From assembly GCF_000422205.1 (NCBI RefSeq), contig NZ_ATHV01000013.1:19504-83503 (forward strand): 64,000 nucleotides of DNA, written 5' to 3'. This DNA is from Desulfovibrio sp. X2 (GTDB lineage: Bacteria > Desulfobacterota > Desulfovibrionia > Desulfovibrionales > Desulfovibrionaceae). This document shows, in pieces, positions 28,075-38,625 of the stretch. Position numbers and translations under genes: made by a program. The notes under the pieces are model-generated. The model was not told where the DNA came from and made no database searches. It saw only the letters and a list, made by a program, of their open reading frames with translations. Each line of letters opens with the position of its first letter. The first letter of the stretch is position 1.

Positions 28075-29600
28075 GCGGCCTCCACGCCGGTGTCGTGGTT
28101 TTCCGGTCTGGGCAGGGGCAGGCGGATGATGAACGAGGCCCCCCGGCCTTCCTCGCTCTCCACGGAGATGGACCCGCCGTGCTTCTTGACGATGCCGAAG
28201 ACCACGGACAGGCCGAGGCCGGTGCCCTTGCCCACCTCCTTCAGGGTGAAGAAGGGGTCGAAGATGCGGCCCAGGTTCTCGCGCGCGATGCCCACGCCGG
28301 TGTCGCTCACCCTGAGCACGGCCTGCCCGTTCTCCGCCTGGGCGGAGACGGTGATGGTGCCCGGCGCCGCACCGTTCTGTCCGGCGCTCGAGCCGCCGCT
28401 CTGTCCGGCGCCCTGGGCCGACTCTATGGCCTGGCCCGCGTTGATGAGCAGGTTCAGGAGCGCCTCCTGCATGCGCTGGCTGTCCAGCGGCACCACGAGG
28501 TCGTCCGGCACGTCGCGCACCACCGAGACCCCGGCCGGGAGCTGGCTCTGCACGAGCAGCGTGGCCCGCTCCACGAGGCCCGCCAGGCGCACGGGGCGGA
28601 GCGTGAACTGCGTCTCGCGCGAGAATTCGAGCAGTCCCTTGACGATGTTCCGCGAGCGGATGACCTCCTGGTAGATGTTGTCGAGCATCTGCCGGGAGAA
28701 CTCGGGATCGCAGGTGTCCGCCTCCTCGCGCAGGATCTGGCAGGAGGTGGAGATGTTGTTCAGGGGGTTGTTCAGCTGGTGCGCGATGCCCGAGGTGAGC
28801 ACGCCGAGCGAGGCCAGCTTCTTTTCCTGCAGCAGCTGGTTCTGGCGGCGTTCCAGTTCGCCCACCATGCGGTTCATGGCCTCGGCCACGCCGCGCGTCT
28901 CGTCGCGGCTCTCGGGCACGGCCAGGGGGGTGAAGTCGCCCTCGGCGATGCGCCGCGTGGAGAGGTCGATGAGCGTCAGGGCGCGGATGATGCGCCGCCC
29001 GATGGTCCAGGCCAGGATGATGCTCACCCCGCCCAGCCCCAGGATGGTCAGGAGGAGCTGCTGCTTTAGGCGCAGCACGCCGGTGAAGATGCGCTGGCGC
29101 TGCAGCGAGGCGATGTGCTGCGCCGCGTCCACGAGCTCCTTGCCCTTCTCGCGCAGCTCGTTCCTGAGCCTCTCGCGGGCCGCGATGGGACGGTGTTCCA
29201 GGGCGAGCTTGCCGAAGACCTCGCGGTACTCGAGGATCATGCCGCGCAGCCTGAGGACCAGGGCGTCCTCGTCCGGACGGCCCGTGCCCTGGCCGCCCGC
29301 GGGCTCTATGCGCCCCACCTGCTCGAGCACCTGGTCGGCGTACTGCAGGCTCTCGCGATAGTCCTCCTCCATGGCGTAGAGCAGGTAGTTCTTCTCGTAG
29401 CGCCTGATCTCGAGGATGTCGTTGAACATGTCGTCCACGACCTCGGCCAAGTGCAGGGCGTGCTCCTGGCCCAGGAGCTGGCGGTAGGAGATGGCTCCGA
29501 GCAGGCTGAAGCCGATGAGGGCCACGGCCATGCCGAGCAGCACCTTCTGGCGGATGTTCAGGGCGAAGACCTTCAGCGGCAGGGGGGAGAAGGAGGGCAT
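28071..29600 (-). CDS. Membrane sensor histidine kinase
   Basis: A 509-aa kinase. The first membrane helix is at about residues 17-38, then comes a helical periplasmic sensor of about 140 residues (MCP-4HB-like, beginning SYRQLLGQEHALHLAEVVDD), a second helix at about 180-205, HAMP (RIIRALTLIDLSTRRIAEGD), the H-box SGIAHQLNNPLNN and an HATPase domain with DTGVGIARENLGRIFDPFF and GTGLGLSVV. The start lies 3 bp from the protease stop. It should phosphorylate the downstream NtrC-type regulator and possibly the receiver inside the Lon-like protease. The ligand is unknown. Confidence 0.93.
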
Positions 29601-29603
29601 GGC

Positions 29604-31664
29604 CTATCTCCCTTCGTGCGGCACGCCCGCGGCGTCCGGGGCCGCCGCCGAGGCGGCCGCTCCGGCTTTCGTGAGCGCCTCGGACAGGGCCGCGTCCACG
29701 TCGCGCGCCAGCACCACGCGCGGCAGCTCCTCGGGCGGCTCGGTCAGGGCGGCCACGTCGGCCGCGTTGGCCTCGGGCAGGACGACCGTAAAGATGCCCG
29801 CGCGCGCGGCGGCCAGGAGCTTCTCGCGGATGCCGCCCACGGGCAGCAGGCGGCCGGAGAGGGATATCTCGCCCGAGAGCGCGGTGTCCGAGCGCACGGC
29901 CCGTCCGGTGAGCAGGGAGACCAGGGCCACGCAGATGGTCAGCCCGGCCGAGGGGCCGTCCTTGGTCACGCCGCCCGCGGGGATGTGGATGTGGATGTCG
30001 TGTCCGGCGAAGAACTCCTCGTCGAGCCCGAGACGCGCGGCATTGCTGCGGATGTGGGAGAGCGCGATCTGCCCGGACTCCTTCAGCACCTCGCCGAGCG
30101 AGCCGGTCATGAGCAGGCGGCCTGAGCCGCGCATGCGCGTGGCCTCGACCACCACCACCTCGCCGCCCGTGGACGACCAGACCAGCCCCGCGGCAAGCCC
30201 CGGCGCTGGATCGTTGAGCGCCGCGCCGTGGGTGTAGCGCCTGGGGCCGAGAAGCCCGGCCACCTCGCCTGGCCCGATCTCCTCGCAGCAGGCGCCCCCC
30301 TGCTGCAGGCAGCGCCGGGCGAGCTTGCGGCAGAGCCGGGCGATCTCGCGCTCGAGCCCGCGCACGCCCGCCTCGCTCGTGTAGTCGCGGATGATCGCGG
30401 ACAGGGTCGCGTCCGGGAAGCTGGGGCAGGGCTTGGTCAGGCCGTGCTCGCGCAGCTGGCGCGGCACCAGGAAGCGCCGCGCGATGTCGCGCTTCTCGGC
30501 CTCGGAGTAGCCGGAGAAGGGCACCAGCTCCATGCGGTCGAGCACCGGCCCCTCCAGCCGGTCCACGGAGTTGGCCGTGGCGATGAAGAGCACGGACGAG
30601 AGGTCGAAGGGGATCTCCAGGTAGCGGTCCACGAAGCGGGCGTTCTGCTCGGGGTCGAGGATCTCGAGCAGGGCCGCGGCCGGGTCGCCCTTGGCGTCCT
30701 GGGCGATCTTGTCCACCTCGTCGAGCATGAACACGGGGTTCCTGACGGACAGCGAGCGCAGGGCCTGGATGATGCGGCCGGGCATGGCCCCGGCGTAGGT
30801 GCGGCGATGCCCCCTGAGCTCGGCCTCGTCGTGCAGGTCGGCCAGGGACATGCGCGTGAAGGAGCGGCCGAGCGCCTCGGCCACGGCCATGCCCACGGAG
30901 GTCTTGCCCACGCCCGGAGGACCCACGAAGCACAGGACGGGCGAGCGCACGGCCGGGGCCGGGCCGCGCTCGCCGAGCAGGCGGCGCACCGTGGTGCGCA
31001 GCTCGTCGATCTCGATGGGCTTGGAAAGATAGTGCACGGCCCCGGCCTTCATGGCCGAGACGGCCGTTTCCACGGTGGCGAAGCCCGTGACCATGACCAC
31101 GCGCGTGGTCGGGGAGATCCTGCGCGCCTCCTCCAGGAGCTGCAACCCGTCCATCTGCTCCATCTTGAGGTCGGTGACGATGAGGTCCACCTCCCAGCGC
31201 CTGACCTTGTCCAGGGCCTCCAGGCCGTTGGCCGCGGTCTCCACGCGGTACCCCTCGCGCGTGAGCACGTGGCGCAGGTTCTCGCGTGCGATGGTCTCGT
31301 CGTCCACGACCAGGACCAGCGGCACGGCGTGCGCGCGCATGGTCCGCGAGGCCAGGTGCTCGAGGACGCGCTCCTTGACCTGGCCGAGCCCGGCGTGGCT
31401 CGTCTCGAGGACGCGCTCGGCGCGGGCCGGGTCCGGCGTCTCGGGCGAGAGCGCGTTCCAGGGCAGGGAGAGGATGCAGTCGAGATAGGCGGAGGCGATG
31501 CTGTACTCGGCCAGGGAGGGGTCGGTGCGGGAGAGCCGCTCGAGCTCCTTCTCGGCTGTGCGCCGCGCCTCGGCGGGCAGGTCGGCCGCGGCGAGCCGCG
31601 CGCGCAGCTCCTCCGCGTGCTCGTCGCGCGGGGCCTCGTCCTCGGGCTTCTTGAAGAAGATCAT
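29604..31664 (-). CDS. Lon-type AAA+ protease with internal response-regulator receiver domain
   Basis: A 686-aa protein. Residues about 35-105 match the helical neck that precedes the AAA+ domain in LonA (LERLSRTDPSLAEY, LPWN, GLGQVKERVLEHL), but the large N-terminal substrate domain is missing. Residues about 115-233 are a complete receiver: acidic pair Asp121/122, phospho-acceptor Asp165 in VTDLKM, Thr193, Lys215. LonA resumes at VLCFVGPPGVGKTS (Walker A 248-256), Walker B FMLDEVDK (312-319), then the protease domain with catalytic Ser572 (KDGPSAG) and Lys615 (GGIREKL), 43 residues apart as in LonA. ATP-dependent proteolysis gated by phosphorylation is the natural inference. The ATG at 31664 follows GAGGAGG; an ATG at 31712 has none. 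Confidence 0.9.
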   Translation of the reverse strand: MIFFKKPEDEAPRDEHAEELRARLAAADLPAEARRTAEKELERLSRTDPSLAEYSIASAYLDCILSLPWNALSPETPDPARAERVLETSHAGLGQVKERVLEHLASRTMRAHAVPLVLVVDDETIARENLRHVLTREGYRVETAANGLEALDKVRRWEVDLIVTDLKMEQMDGLQLLEEARRISPTTRVVMVTGFATVETAVSAMKAGAVHYLSKPIEIDELRTTVRRLLGERGPAPAVRSPVLCFVGPPGVGKTSVGMAVAEALGRSFTRMSLADLHDEAELRGHRRTYAGAMPGRIIQALRSLSVRNPVFMLDEVDKIAQDAKGDPAAALLEILDPEQNARFVDRYLEIPFDLSSVLFIATANSVDRLEGPVLDRMELVPFSGYSEAEKRDIARRFLVPRQLREHGLTKPCPSFPDATLSAIIRDYTSEAGVRGLEREIARLCRKLARRCLQQGGACCEEIGPGEVAGLLGPRRYTHGAALNDPAPGLAAGLVWSSTGGEVVVVEATRMRGSGRLLMTGSLGEVLKESGQIALSHIRSNAARLGLDEEFFAGHDIHIHIPAGGVTKDGPSAGLTICVALVSLLTGRAVRSDTALSGEISLSGRLLPVGGIREKLLAAARAGIFTVVLPEANAADVAALTEPPEELPRVVLARDVDAALSEALTKAGAAASAAAPDAAGVPHEGR

Positions 31665-31723
31665 CGGGTCCCGACCTCCTCGGTCATCGGCGTCTTCGCC
31701 GGACCGTGACATACGGCAACGGC

Positions 31724-31850
31724 TGTTGCAGATGCGAACACCCCGGTTGGATCGGCTAAATCCAGCAATTCCGGCTTCTTCAGGCCTCTTGTATCCTGCG
31801 TCGTTTCAATGTGCAACATGTTCATTTGCGCTCCCGGATCGTGTGTTGCA
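31724..31850. promoter_or_regulatory. Three TGTTGCA repeats, candidate enhancer sites
   Basis: TGTTGCA occurs at 31724-31730 and 31844-31850 on the plus strand, and as its complement TGCAACA at 31812-31818. The first is part of the imperfect inverted repeat TGTTGCAGATGCGAACA (31724-31740). They lie about 43-170 bp upstream of the sigma-54 promoter, a suitable range for binding of an NtrC-type activator. The neighbouring regulator is the obvious candidate (inference). Confidence 0.5.
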
Positions 31851-31892
31851 GAAAAAATCGTTTCATTTCAGCATGATACAAATGCATCGGGT

Positions 31893-31908
31893 TTGGCACG
31901 CCGCTTGT
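31893..31908 (+). promoter_or_regulatory. Sigma-54 (RpoN) promoter
   Basis: TTGGCACGCCGCTTGT matches the -24/-12 consensus TTGGCAC-N5-TTGC with the GG pair at 31895-31896 and a single deviation (GT for GC at -12). It lies about 43 bp before the first codon of the 56-aa protein and faces the four-gene operon. Confidence 0.8.
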
Positions 31909-31950
31909 TATGGTGATGTCGATTGCAACAACCAAACCGGGGTGAGCCAT

Positions 31951-32121
31951 ATGGGTACCATCCGAGAGAACCTGGAAACCGTTTTCGTCGCCGTCAGCTT
32001 CGCGGAGAGCAACGAGCCGCAGGAGGCCGTCCTGCAGATGCAGCGCCTTGAGGGCCGCAAGCAGGATTCGGCCAAGAAGCGCAAGGCCGCCGCCAAGCGG
32101 CCCCAGTCCAGGGCGGAGTAG
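31951..32121 (+). CDS. Small cytosolic protein, unknown function
   Basis: A 56-aa protein that is the first product of the sigma-54 operon. GGGGTGAG precedes the ATG by 6 nt. Its first half is acidic and neutral (TIRENLETVFVAVSFAESNEPQEA); the second half is strongly basic with Lys/Arg runs (KKRKAAAKRPQSRAE). There are no membrane segments or cysteines. I recall similar small proteins next to Usp genes in Desulfovibrio but cannot name a family. The basic tail could bind nucleic acid or a partner. Confidence 0.65.
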   Translation: MGTIRENLETVFVAVSFAESNEPQEAVLQMQRLEGRKQDSAKKRKAAAKRPQSRAE

Positions 32122-32125
32122 GCGA

Positions 32126-32704
32126 ATGGCCAGGCGCAAGCCCGACCGGAACGCGGACAGCTGCGCCGACGGCCGCAGGCAGGACACCGGGAGTTGGTTC
32201 TCCCGGCTGTCCGGCCGGGGCGGTGTCAGCGTGTCGCGGCGCTCCGCCCTGCGCGAATGGCTCGACGACTGCTCCGAGGCCCTGGCCCTGGCCGAGGCCG
32301 GAGAGCCGGAGCTCGCCGGGGAGGTCATGCGCCGCGAGGGCGCGCGCAAGATCGTGGTCCTCGGCACCGGCTCGGGTTTCGCCAGGCCGCTCGGAGAATA
32401 TGCCCTCGGCCTTGCCGAGAGGTTGTCGTGCGATCTCGTCTTTCTGAGCGTCGGTCCCGCCGACGCCTCGGCCAGGCGGCGCGGGGCCTTTACGGCCTCC
32501 GCCCGCGAGGCCGCAACGGCCTGGATCAAGGCCGCGGCCGGGCGCGGACTCCGCGCGGACCACGAGGTCCGCTTCGGGGAGACCGCCGCGTCCGTGGAGG
32601 CGGTCTGCGCCGCGCTCAGAAGGGTGGAATTCGTCCTCGGCTCGGCCGCGGACGGGGAAGGTCTTGGGGGTCGCCTGACGCGGCCCCTGTTCGTCGTCCG
32701 GTGA
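32126..32704 (+). CDS. Usp-like alpha/beta protein
   Basis: A 192-aa protein beginning 4 bp after the stop of the 56-aa protein gene. The region KIVVLGTGSGFARPLGEYALGLAERLSCDLVFLSVG (in parts, residues about 75-110) looks like the first strand-helix-strand of a universal stress protein. However, the G-x2-G-x9-G ATP loop near the end is absent (GSAADGEGLGG instead). It is probably a Usp-fold protein that has lost ATP binding, or another Rossmann-like fold. The N-terminal 60 residues are basic and of low similarity to anything I recognise. It is co-transcribed with the TauE/SafE carrier under sigma-54 control. Confidence 0.6.
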   Translation: MARRKPDRNADSCADGRRQDTGSWFSRLSGRGGVSVSRRSALREWLDDCSEALALAEAGEPELAGEVMRREGARKIVVLGTGSGFARPLGEYALGLAERLSCDLVFLSVGPADASARRRGAFTASAREAATAWIKAAAGRGLRADHEVRFGETAASVEAVCAALRRVEFVLGSAADGEGLGGRLTRPLFVVR

Positions 32705-32774
32705 GGCCGGGCGAAGGCGGATGAATCAGGAACAGTTCGGCCCGAGCCGGGCCGTCCAACAAGGAGGAGAGCAT

Positions 32775-33071
32775 ATGGACAGCGCTAAGAGAAAGAAGCC
32801 GGTCGGCAAGACCATCGCTTACGGTGTGGCTTCGCTGGCCCTGTACGCCGGTGTGTTCAGCTTCGCCACCCCCATCACCGAGGCTTTCGCCCGCGGCTCG
32901 CTCTGGGCCGCCGGTCCGATCCTCACGGTCTTCGTCTTTTCCTACGTGCACGGCAGCTTCGCCCACAACCTGTGGTGCTGTCTCGGCATCGAGGCGAAGC
33001 AGACGCGCGTCGCCGCGCGCACCGAGCGTCCCGCGACCCGGCCGCAGCCCCGCGCCACCCTCAACGCCTAA
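32775..33071 (+). CDS. Small membrane protein, unknown function
   Basis: A 98-aa protein with two hydrophobic segments (about residues 14-32 and 45-68, the latter holding HGSFAHNLWCCLG with a Cys-Cys pair) and a basic Pro/Arg-rich tail. AAGGAGGAG lies 5-6 nt before the ATG at 32775, favouring it over the ATG at 32721. It sits 26 bp upstream of the TauE/SafE gene, so it may be a subunit or accessory factor of that carrier. Confidence 0.7.
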   Translation: MDSAKRKKPVGKTIAYGVASLALYAGVFSFATPITEAFARGSLWAAGPILTVFVFSYVHGSFAHNLWCCLGIEAKQTRVAARTERPATRPQPRATLNA

Positions 33072-33097
33072 ACCCGCCGAGCGGAAAGGGACAGACC

Positions 33098-34150
33098 ATG
33101 GAACAGTTATTCCTCGACCCAACGAAGTTCATCGAACTGACGACCCAGGCCGTGCTCTTCCTGTTCGCCGTGGGCTTCATCGGCGGCCTGGTCAGCGGCT
33201 TCATCGGCTCGGGCGGCGCCTTCGTCCTGACCCCCGGCATGATGAGCCTCGGCGTGCCGGGCACCGTGGCCGTGGCCAGCAACATGTGCCACAAGTTCCC
33301 CAAGGCCCTGGTCGGCGCGCTCAAGCGCTTCAAGTACGGCCAGGTGGACCTGAAGCTCGGCTTGGTCATGGCCGTCTCCGCAGGCATCGGCGTGCAGGTC
33401 GGCATCAAGATCCAGCAGATCATCCTCGAGACCTGGGGCCGGGCCGGATCCGACCTCTACGTCAGCCTGTCCTTCGTGGCCGTGCTCGTGGTCGTGGGCG
33501 GCTTCGTCATGTACGACGCCCTGTCCAGTTCCGGCAAGGAGGGCCAGGAGAGCGGCAACACCCTGGCCAAGCGTCTGGCCAAGTGGAACATCCCGCCCAT
33601 GATCACCTTCAAGACGGCCAAGGTGCGCATCTCGCTGTGGCTGACCGTGCCGGTCGGCTTCGCCACCGGCATGCTCGCCGCGACCATCGCGGTCGGCGGC
33701 TTCATCGGCGTGCCCGGCATGATCTACGTCGTGGGCGCCTCGGGCATCGTGGCCTCGGCCACCGAGCTCGTCATCGCCTTCGTCATGGGCATGTTCGGCT
33801 CGATCAACTGGGCCATGCACGGCATGATCGACATCCGCCTCGTGCTCATCATCCTCTCCGGCTCCCTGCTCGGCGTGCAGCTCGGCGCCATCGGCACCAC
33901 CTACGTGCGCGAGCACATGATCAAGCTGGTCATGGGCACCATCATGCTCATCGTCGCCGTGAGCCGCGGCCTGGCCGTGCCCAAGTACCTGGTCAAGCTC
34001 GAGCTCTTCTCCGTGTCCCAGTCCACCCTGGACATCATGGACACGGTCAGCTTCGTGTTCATGTGCGTGGCCCTGCTCGTGGGCTCGGTGATCATCCTGG
34101 GCGCCATGTGGAAGGCCAAGCGGGCGGAATCCGCCGCCGCGGCCGCCTAA
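33098..34150 (+). CDS. TauE/SafE (TSUP) family carrier
   Basis: A 350-aa inner-membrane protein with about eight hydrophobic segments. The family motifs GGLVSGFIGSGGAFVLTPGMM near residue 27-48 (in parts) and TGMLAATIAVGGFIGVPGMI near 190 are both visible, as two inverted halves. TSUP carriers move sulfite, sulfonates or other organosulfur and carboxylate anions. In a sulfate reducer, export of sulfite or a related anion is plausible but not proven. It is the last gene of the sigma-54 operon; a strong terminator follows. Confidence 0.9.
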   Translation: MEQLFLDPTKFIELTTQAVLFLFAVGFIGGLVSGFIGSGGAFVLTPGMMSLGVPGTVAVASNMCHKFPKALVGALKRFKYGQVDLKLGLVMAVSAGIGVQVGIKIQQIILETWGRAGSDLYVSLSFVAVLVVVGGFVMYDALSSSGKEGQESGNTLAKRLAKWNIPPMITFKTAKVRISLWLTVPVGFATGMLAATIAVGGFIGVPGMIYVVGASGIVASATELVIAFVMGMFGSINWAMHGMIDIRLVLIILSGSLLGVQLGAIGTTYVREHMIKLVMGTIMLIVAVSRGLAVPKYLVKLELFSVSQSTLDIMDTVSFVFMCVALLVGSVIILGAMWKAKRAESAAAAA

Positions 34151-34186
34151 GCGCCCGGACAACGACCCGGACGCCCTCCGAAACGC

Positions 34187-34224
34187 AAGGCGCCGACCGC
34201 ACAAACGCGGTCGGCGCCTTTTTC
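34187..34224 (+). terminator. Terminator of the sigma-54 operon
   Basis: A perfect 14-bp stem AAGGCGCCGACCGC / GCGGTCGGCGCCTT (34187-34200, 34207-34220) with ACAAAC loop, followed by TTTCATT. Confidence 0.9.
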
Positions 34225-34244
34225 ATTACCTCTTTTCCGGGGGC

Positions 34245-36692
<2,448 letters not shown>

Positions 36693-36902
36693 GTCCCGCA
36701 CTTCCCCTTACGAAACAGCTTACCGCAAATCGGAGAACGATGCCAGTCGGAGCGCTGATTGCGGGCAATCCCCGCGGTTCCCGGCGCGGTCTTGCGGCAG
36801 GGGGGCTCCCCCGGCTTCGCCGGGATGATTTTTTCGCGCTCCGGGCGGTCTTGCGAAGTTGCGGGCAGCCCCGGCCGGAAACGGCAAAAGGCCAGAGGAC
36901 TA

Positions 36903-36930
36903 TTGAAAAAAAACGCTTTCGGGCTATAAT
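36903..36930 (+). promoter_or_regulatory. Sigma-70 promoter of the PA2779/PA2778 operon
   Basis: TTGAAA (36903-36908) and a perfect TATAAT (36925-36930) are separated by 16 bp, 46 bp before the first start codon. This is one of the best vegetative promoters in the window. Confidence 0.75.
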
Positions 36931-36976
36931 CATCCACTACCGAGGGGAAGCGCACTTCAAGAAGGAGAAGAGGCAG

Positions 36977-37375
36977 ATGGAACGTATTCTTGCAGCGCCC
37001 TGGTTCAGGAACCTGTCCATGTTCATGGCGGCGCTCATGCTCGTCATCGGGTTCGTGCCCCGGGTGGACGCGGGCTTCGTGCCCACCGTGCAGTCCAACA
37101 CCTTCCAGACCCGCGAGGCCGACATGGCCGCGGTGCAGAAGGCCCTGGAGAACAAGGTCGTGGCCCAGCGCCTGGCCGACTTCGGCTACAACCCGCAGGA
37201 GGTCCAGCAGCGGCTGAAGCTCGTCTCGAACGACGAGCTGCACAAGCTCGCCACGCAGATCCAGAGCCTGGACACCGCGGGCGACGGGCTCGGCATCGTC
37301 ATCGCGGTCCTGGTCATCGTGGTCCTGGTGCTGCTCATCCTGCACCTGACCAACCGCACCGTGACCGTCAAGTAG
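36977..37375 (+). CDS. PA2779-family small membrane protein (paralogue 1)
   Basis: A 132-aa protein with an N-terminal hydrophobic segment ending in VPRVDAGFVPT (signal peptide or anchor), a central amphipathic part (READMAAVQKALENKVVAQRL, FGYNPQEVQQRL), and a C-terminal membrane helix (VIAVLVIVVLVLLILHL) with a short NRTVTVK tail. This layout matches the PA2779 family, named from a Pseudomonas gene next to a C39-like peptidase gene. AAGGAGAAGAGG precedes the ATG. The function is unknown. The paralogue at 38626 has the same length and plan. Confidence 0.82.
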   Translation: MERILAAPWFRNLSMFMAALMLVIGFVPRVDAGFVPTVQSNTFQTREADMAAVQKALENKVVAQRLADFGYNPQEVQQRLKLVSNDELHKLATQIQSLDTAGDGLGIVIAVLVIVVLVLLILHLTNRTVTVK

Positions 37376-37385
37376 CGGACGAACC

Positions 37386-37964
37386 ATGCGTATCCCGAAC
37401 CCCCGGCCGACCCTCGCGGTCGGCCGGGGGGGCATCCTCCTCGCGGTGTGCCTGCTGCTGTGCGCCTGCGCGACCCACTCCCTGCCGCCCGACTTCACGC
37501 CGCCCGGAGGCAGCAGGATCGTGGCCGACGCGCCCTTCTATGCCCAGGAGGACTACCAGTGCGGCCCCGCGGCCCTGGCCACGGCCATGGCCACGGCGGG
37601 CGACCCGGTGACCCCGGACGAGATCGCCAAGGCCATCTTCAGGCCCGAGGCGCGCGGCACCCTGAACCTGGACATGGCGCTCTACCCGCGCACCCGCGGC
37701 CACGCCACGCGCTGGTTCTCCGGAACCGTGCACGACCTCGTCTCGGCCGTGGACCAGGGACGGGTGCTGGTGGTCATGGTCAACTACGGCCTGCGAGAGG
37801 TCTCTTTCGACCATTTCCTGGCCGTGACCGGCTATGCGCCGGGCGGCGTGATCGTCAACGACGGCAGCCGCCGGAACCACCTCGTGCCCTGGGACGACTT
37901 CTGGGCCGACTGGAGCGACGCGGGCCGCTGGACCCTCGAAATCCTTCCCAAGGACGCAAAATGA
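37386..37964 (+). CDS. PA2778-family C39-like cysteine peptidase, lipoprotein
   Basis: A 192-aa protein with a lipoprotein signal (hydrophobic core, then LCAC with Cys28 the probable lipidation site). The C39-like papain fold shows QCGPAALA (Gln58, catalytic Cys59), DHFLAVTGY (His143) and VNDGS (Asn158/Asp159), a complete catalytic set. It is probably attached to a membrane in the periplasm. The family is conserved next to PA2779 proteins and a TPR protein, as here. The substrate is unknown; processing of a PA2779 protein is an attractive guess. It starts 10 bp after the PA2779-like gene. Confidence 0.85.
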   Translation: MRIPNPRPTLAVGRGGILLAVCLLLCACATHSLPPDFTPPGGSRIVADAPFYAQEDYQCGPAALATAMATAGDPVTPDEIAKAIFRPEARGTLNLDMALYPRTRGHATRWFSGTVHDLVSAVDQGRVLVVMVNYGLREVSFDHFLAVTGYAPGGVIVNDGSRRNHLVPWDDFWADWSDAGRWTLEILPKDAK

Positions 37965-38467
37965 ACCTCCTTTCATCCGCCCGGACGCCCGGCGCGGCCC
38001 GCCGCCCGGGAGCGGGACCGCTCGCGGCCCTGCTGCTCGCCCTGGCCCTGGCCCTGTGCACGGCCTGCTCCGTGCCCCACATCATCGTGCACGAGGACGC
38101 CCTGAGCCCGGAGGAGCACTTGAAGCTCGGCCTGTCCTACGAGAAGGACGGCGAGCTCGACCTGGCCGAGAAGGAGTACCGCAAGGCCCTGCCGGACGCG
38201 CCGCAGGCCTACCTCTCCCTGGCCAACCTTTATTTCGGCGAGGAGAAGTGGCAGCTTGCCCGGGAGAACTACGAGAAGGCCATCGAGCGGCTGCCGGACG
38301 ACCCCGAGCCGCGCAACAACCTGGCCTGGCTGATCTACACGCGCCAGGGCGACCTGGCCGAGGCCGAAGCGCTGGCCAAGAAGGCCGTGGAGCTCAGCCG
38401 CACGCCTGAGGAGCGCGCGCAGTTCGAGGACACCCTGAACCGCATCGAGGCGGCCCGGGCCCAATAA
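37961..38467 (+). CDS. TPR-repeat lipoprotein
   Basis: A 168-aa protein whose ATG overlaps the peptidase stop. A signal peptide ends at a lipobox LCTAC (Cys36). About three tetratricopeptide repeats follow (EEHLKLGLSYEKDGELDLAE, AYLSLANLYFGEEKWQLARE, PRNNLAWLIYTRQGDLAEAE). It is probably a periplasmic scaffold working with the C39-like peptidase. Confidence 0.87.
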   Translation: MNLLSSARTPGAARRPGAGPLAALLLALALALCTACSVPHIIVHEDALSPEEHLKLGLSYEKDGELDLAEKEYRKALPDAPQAYLSLANLYFGEEKWQLARENYEKAIERLPDDPEPRNNLAWLIYTRQGDLAEAEALAKKAVELSRTPEERAQFEDTLNRIEAARAQ

Positions 38468-38552
38468 AAAGTGGAATCGGCCTGCCTGGCTGATGGACGG
38501 GCGCTTGGCGCCGAGTGGGCCTGTGACGGGCCGCGAACCGCGAAGAAAGGCG

Positions 38553-38580
38553 TTGAAAAAAGGTCCTGCCGTGCTACAGG
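38553..38580 (+). promoter_or_regulatory. Possible promoter of the second PA2779-like gene
   Basis: TTGAAA (38553-38558) and TACAGG (38575-38580), 16 bp apart, 45 bp before the start codon. The layout and spacing are the same as at 36903, but the -10 element is weaker. Confidence 0.4.
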
Positions 38581-38625
38581 TGCCAGAGGGTGGGGAAGAT
38601 GACCATTCACAAGGAGGAGACGTGT

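Noticed and set aside
36801..36834. Hairpin CCCGGC-TTC-GCCGGG followed by ATGATTTTTT as a terminator
   Set aside because: It lies upstream of the 36903 promoter with no plus-strand gene ending nearby; it could matter only for read-through from the TSUP operon, which already has a strong terminator.
38505..38520. TTGGCGCCGAGTGGGC as a second sigma-54 promoter upstream of the PA2779 paralogue
   Set aside because: The -12 half does not match (GGGC rather than TTGC) and a sigma-70-like element with correct spacing lies closer to the gene.
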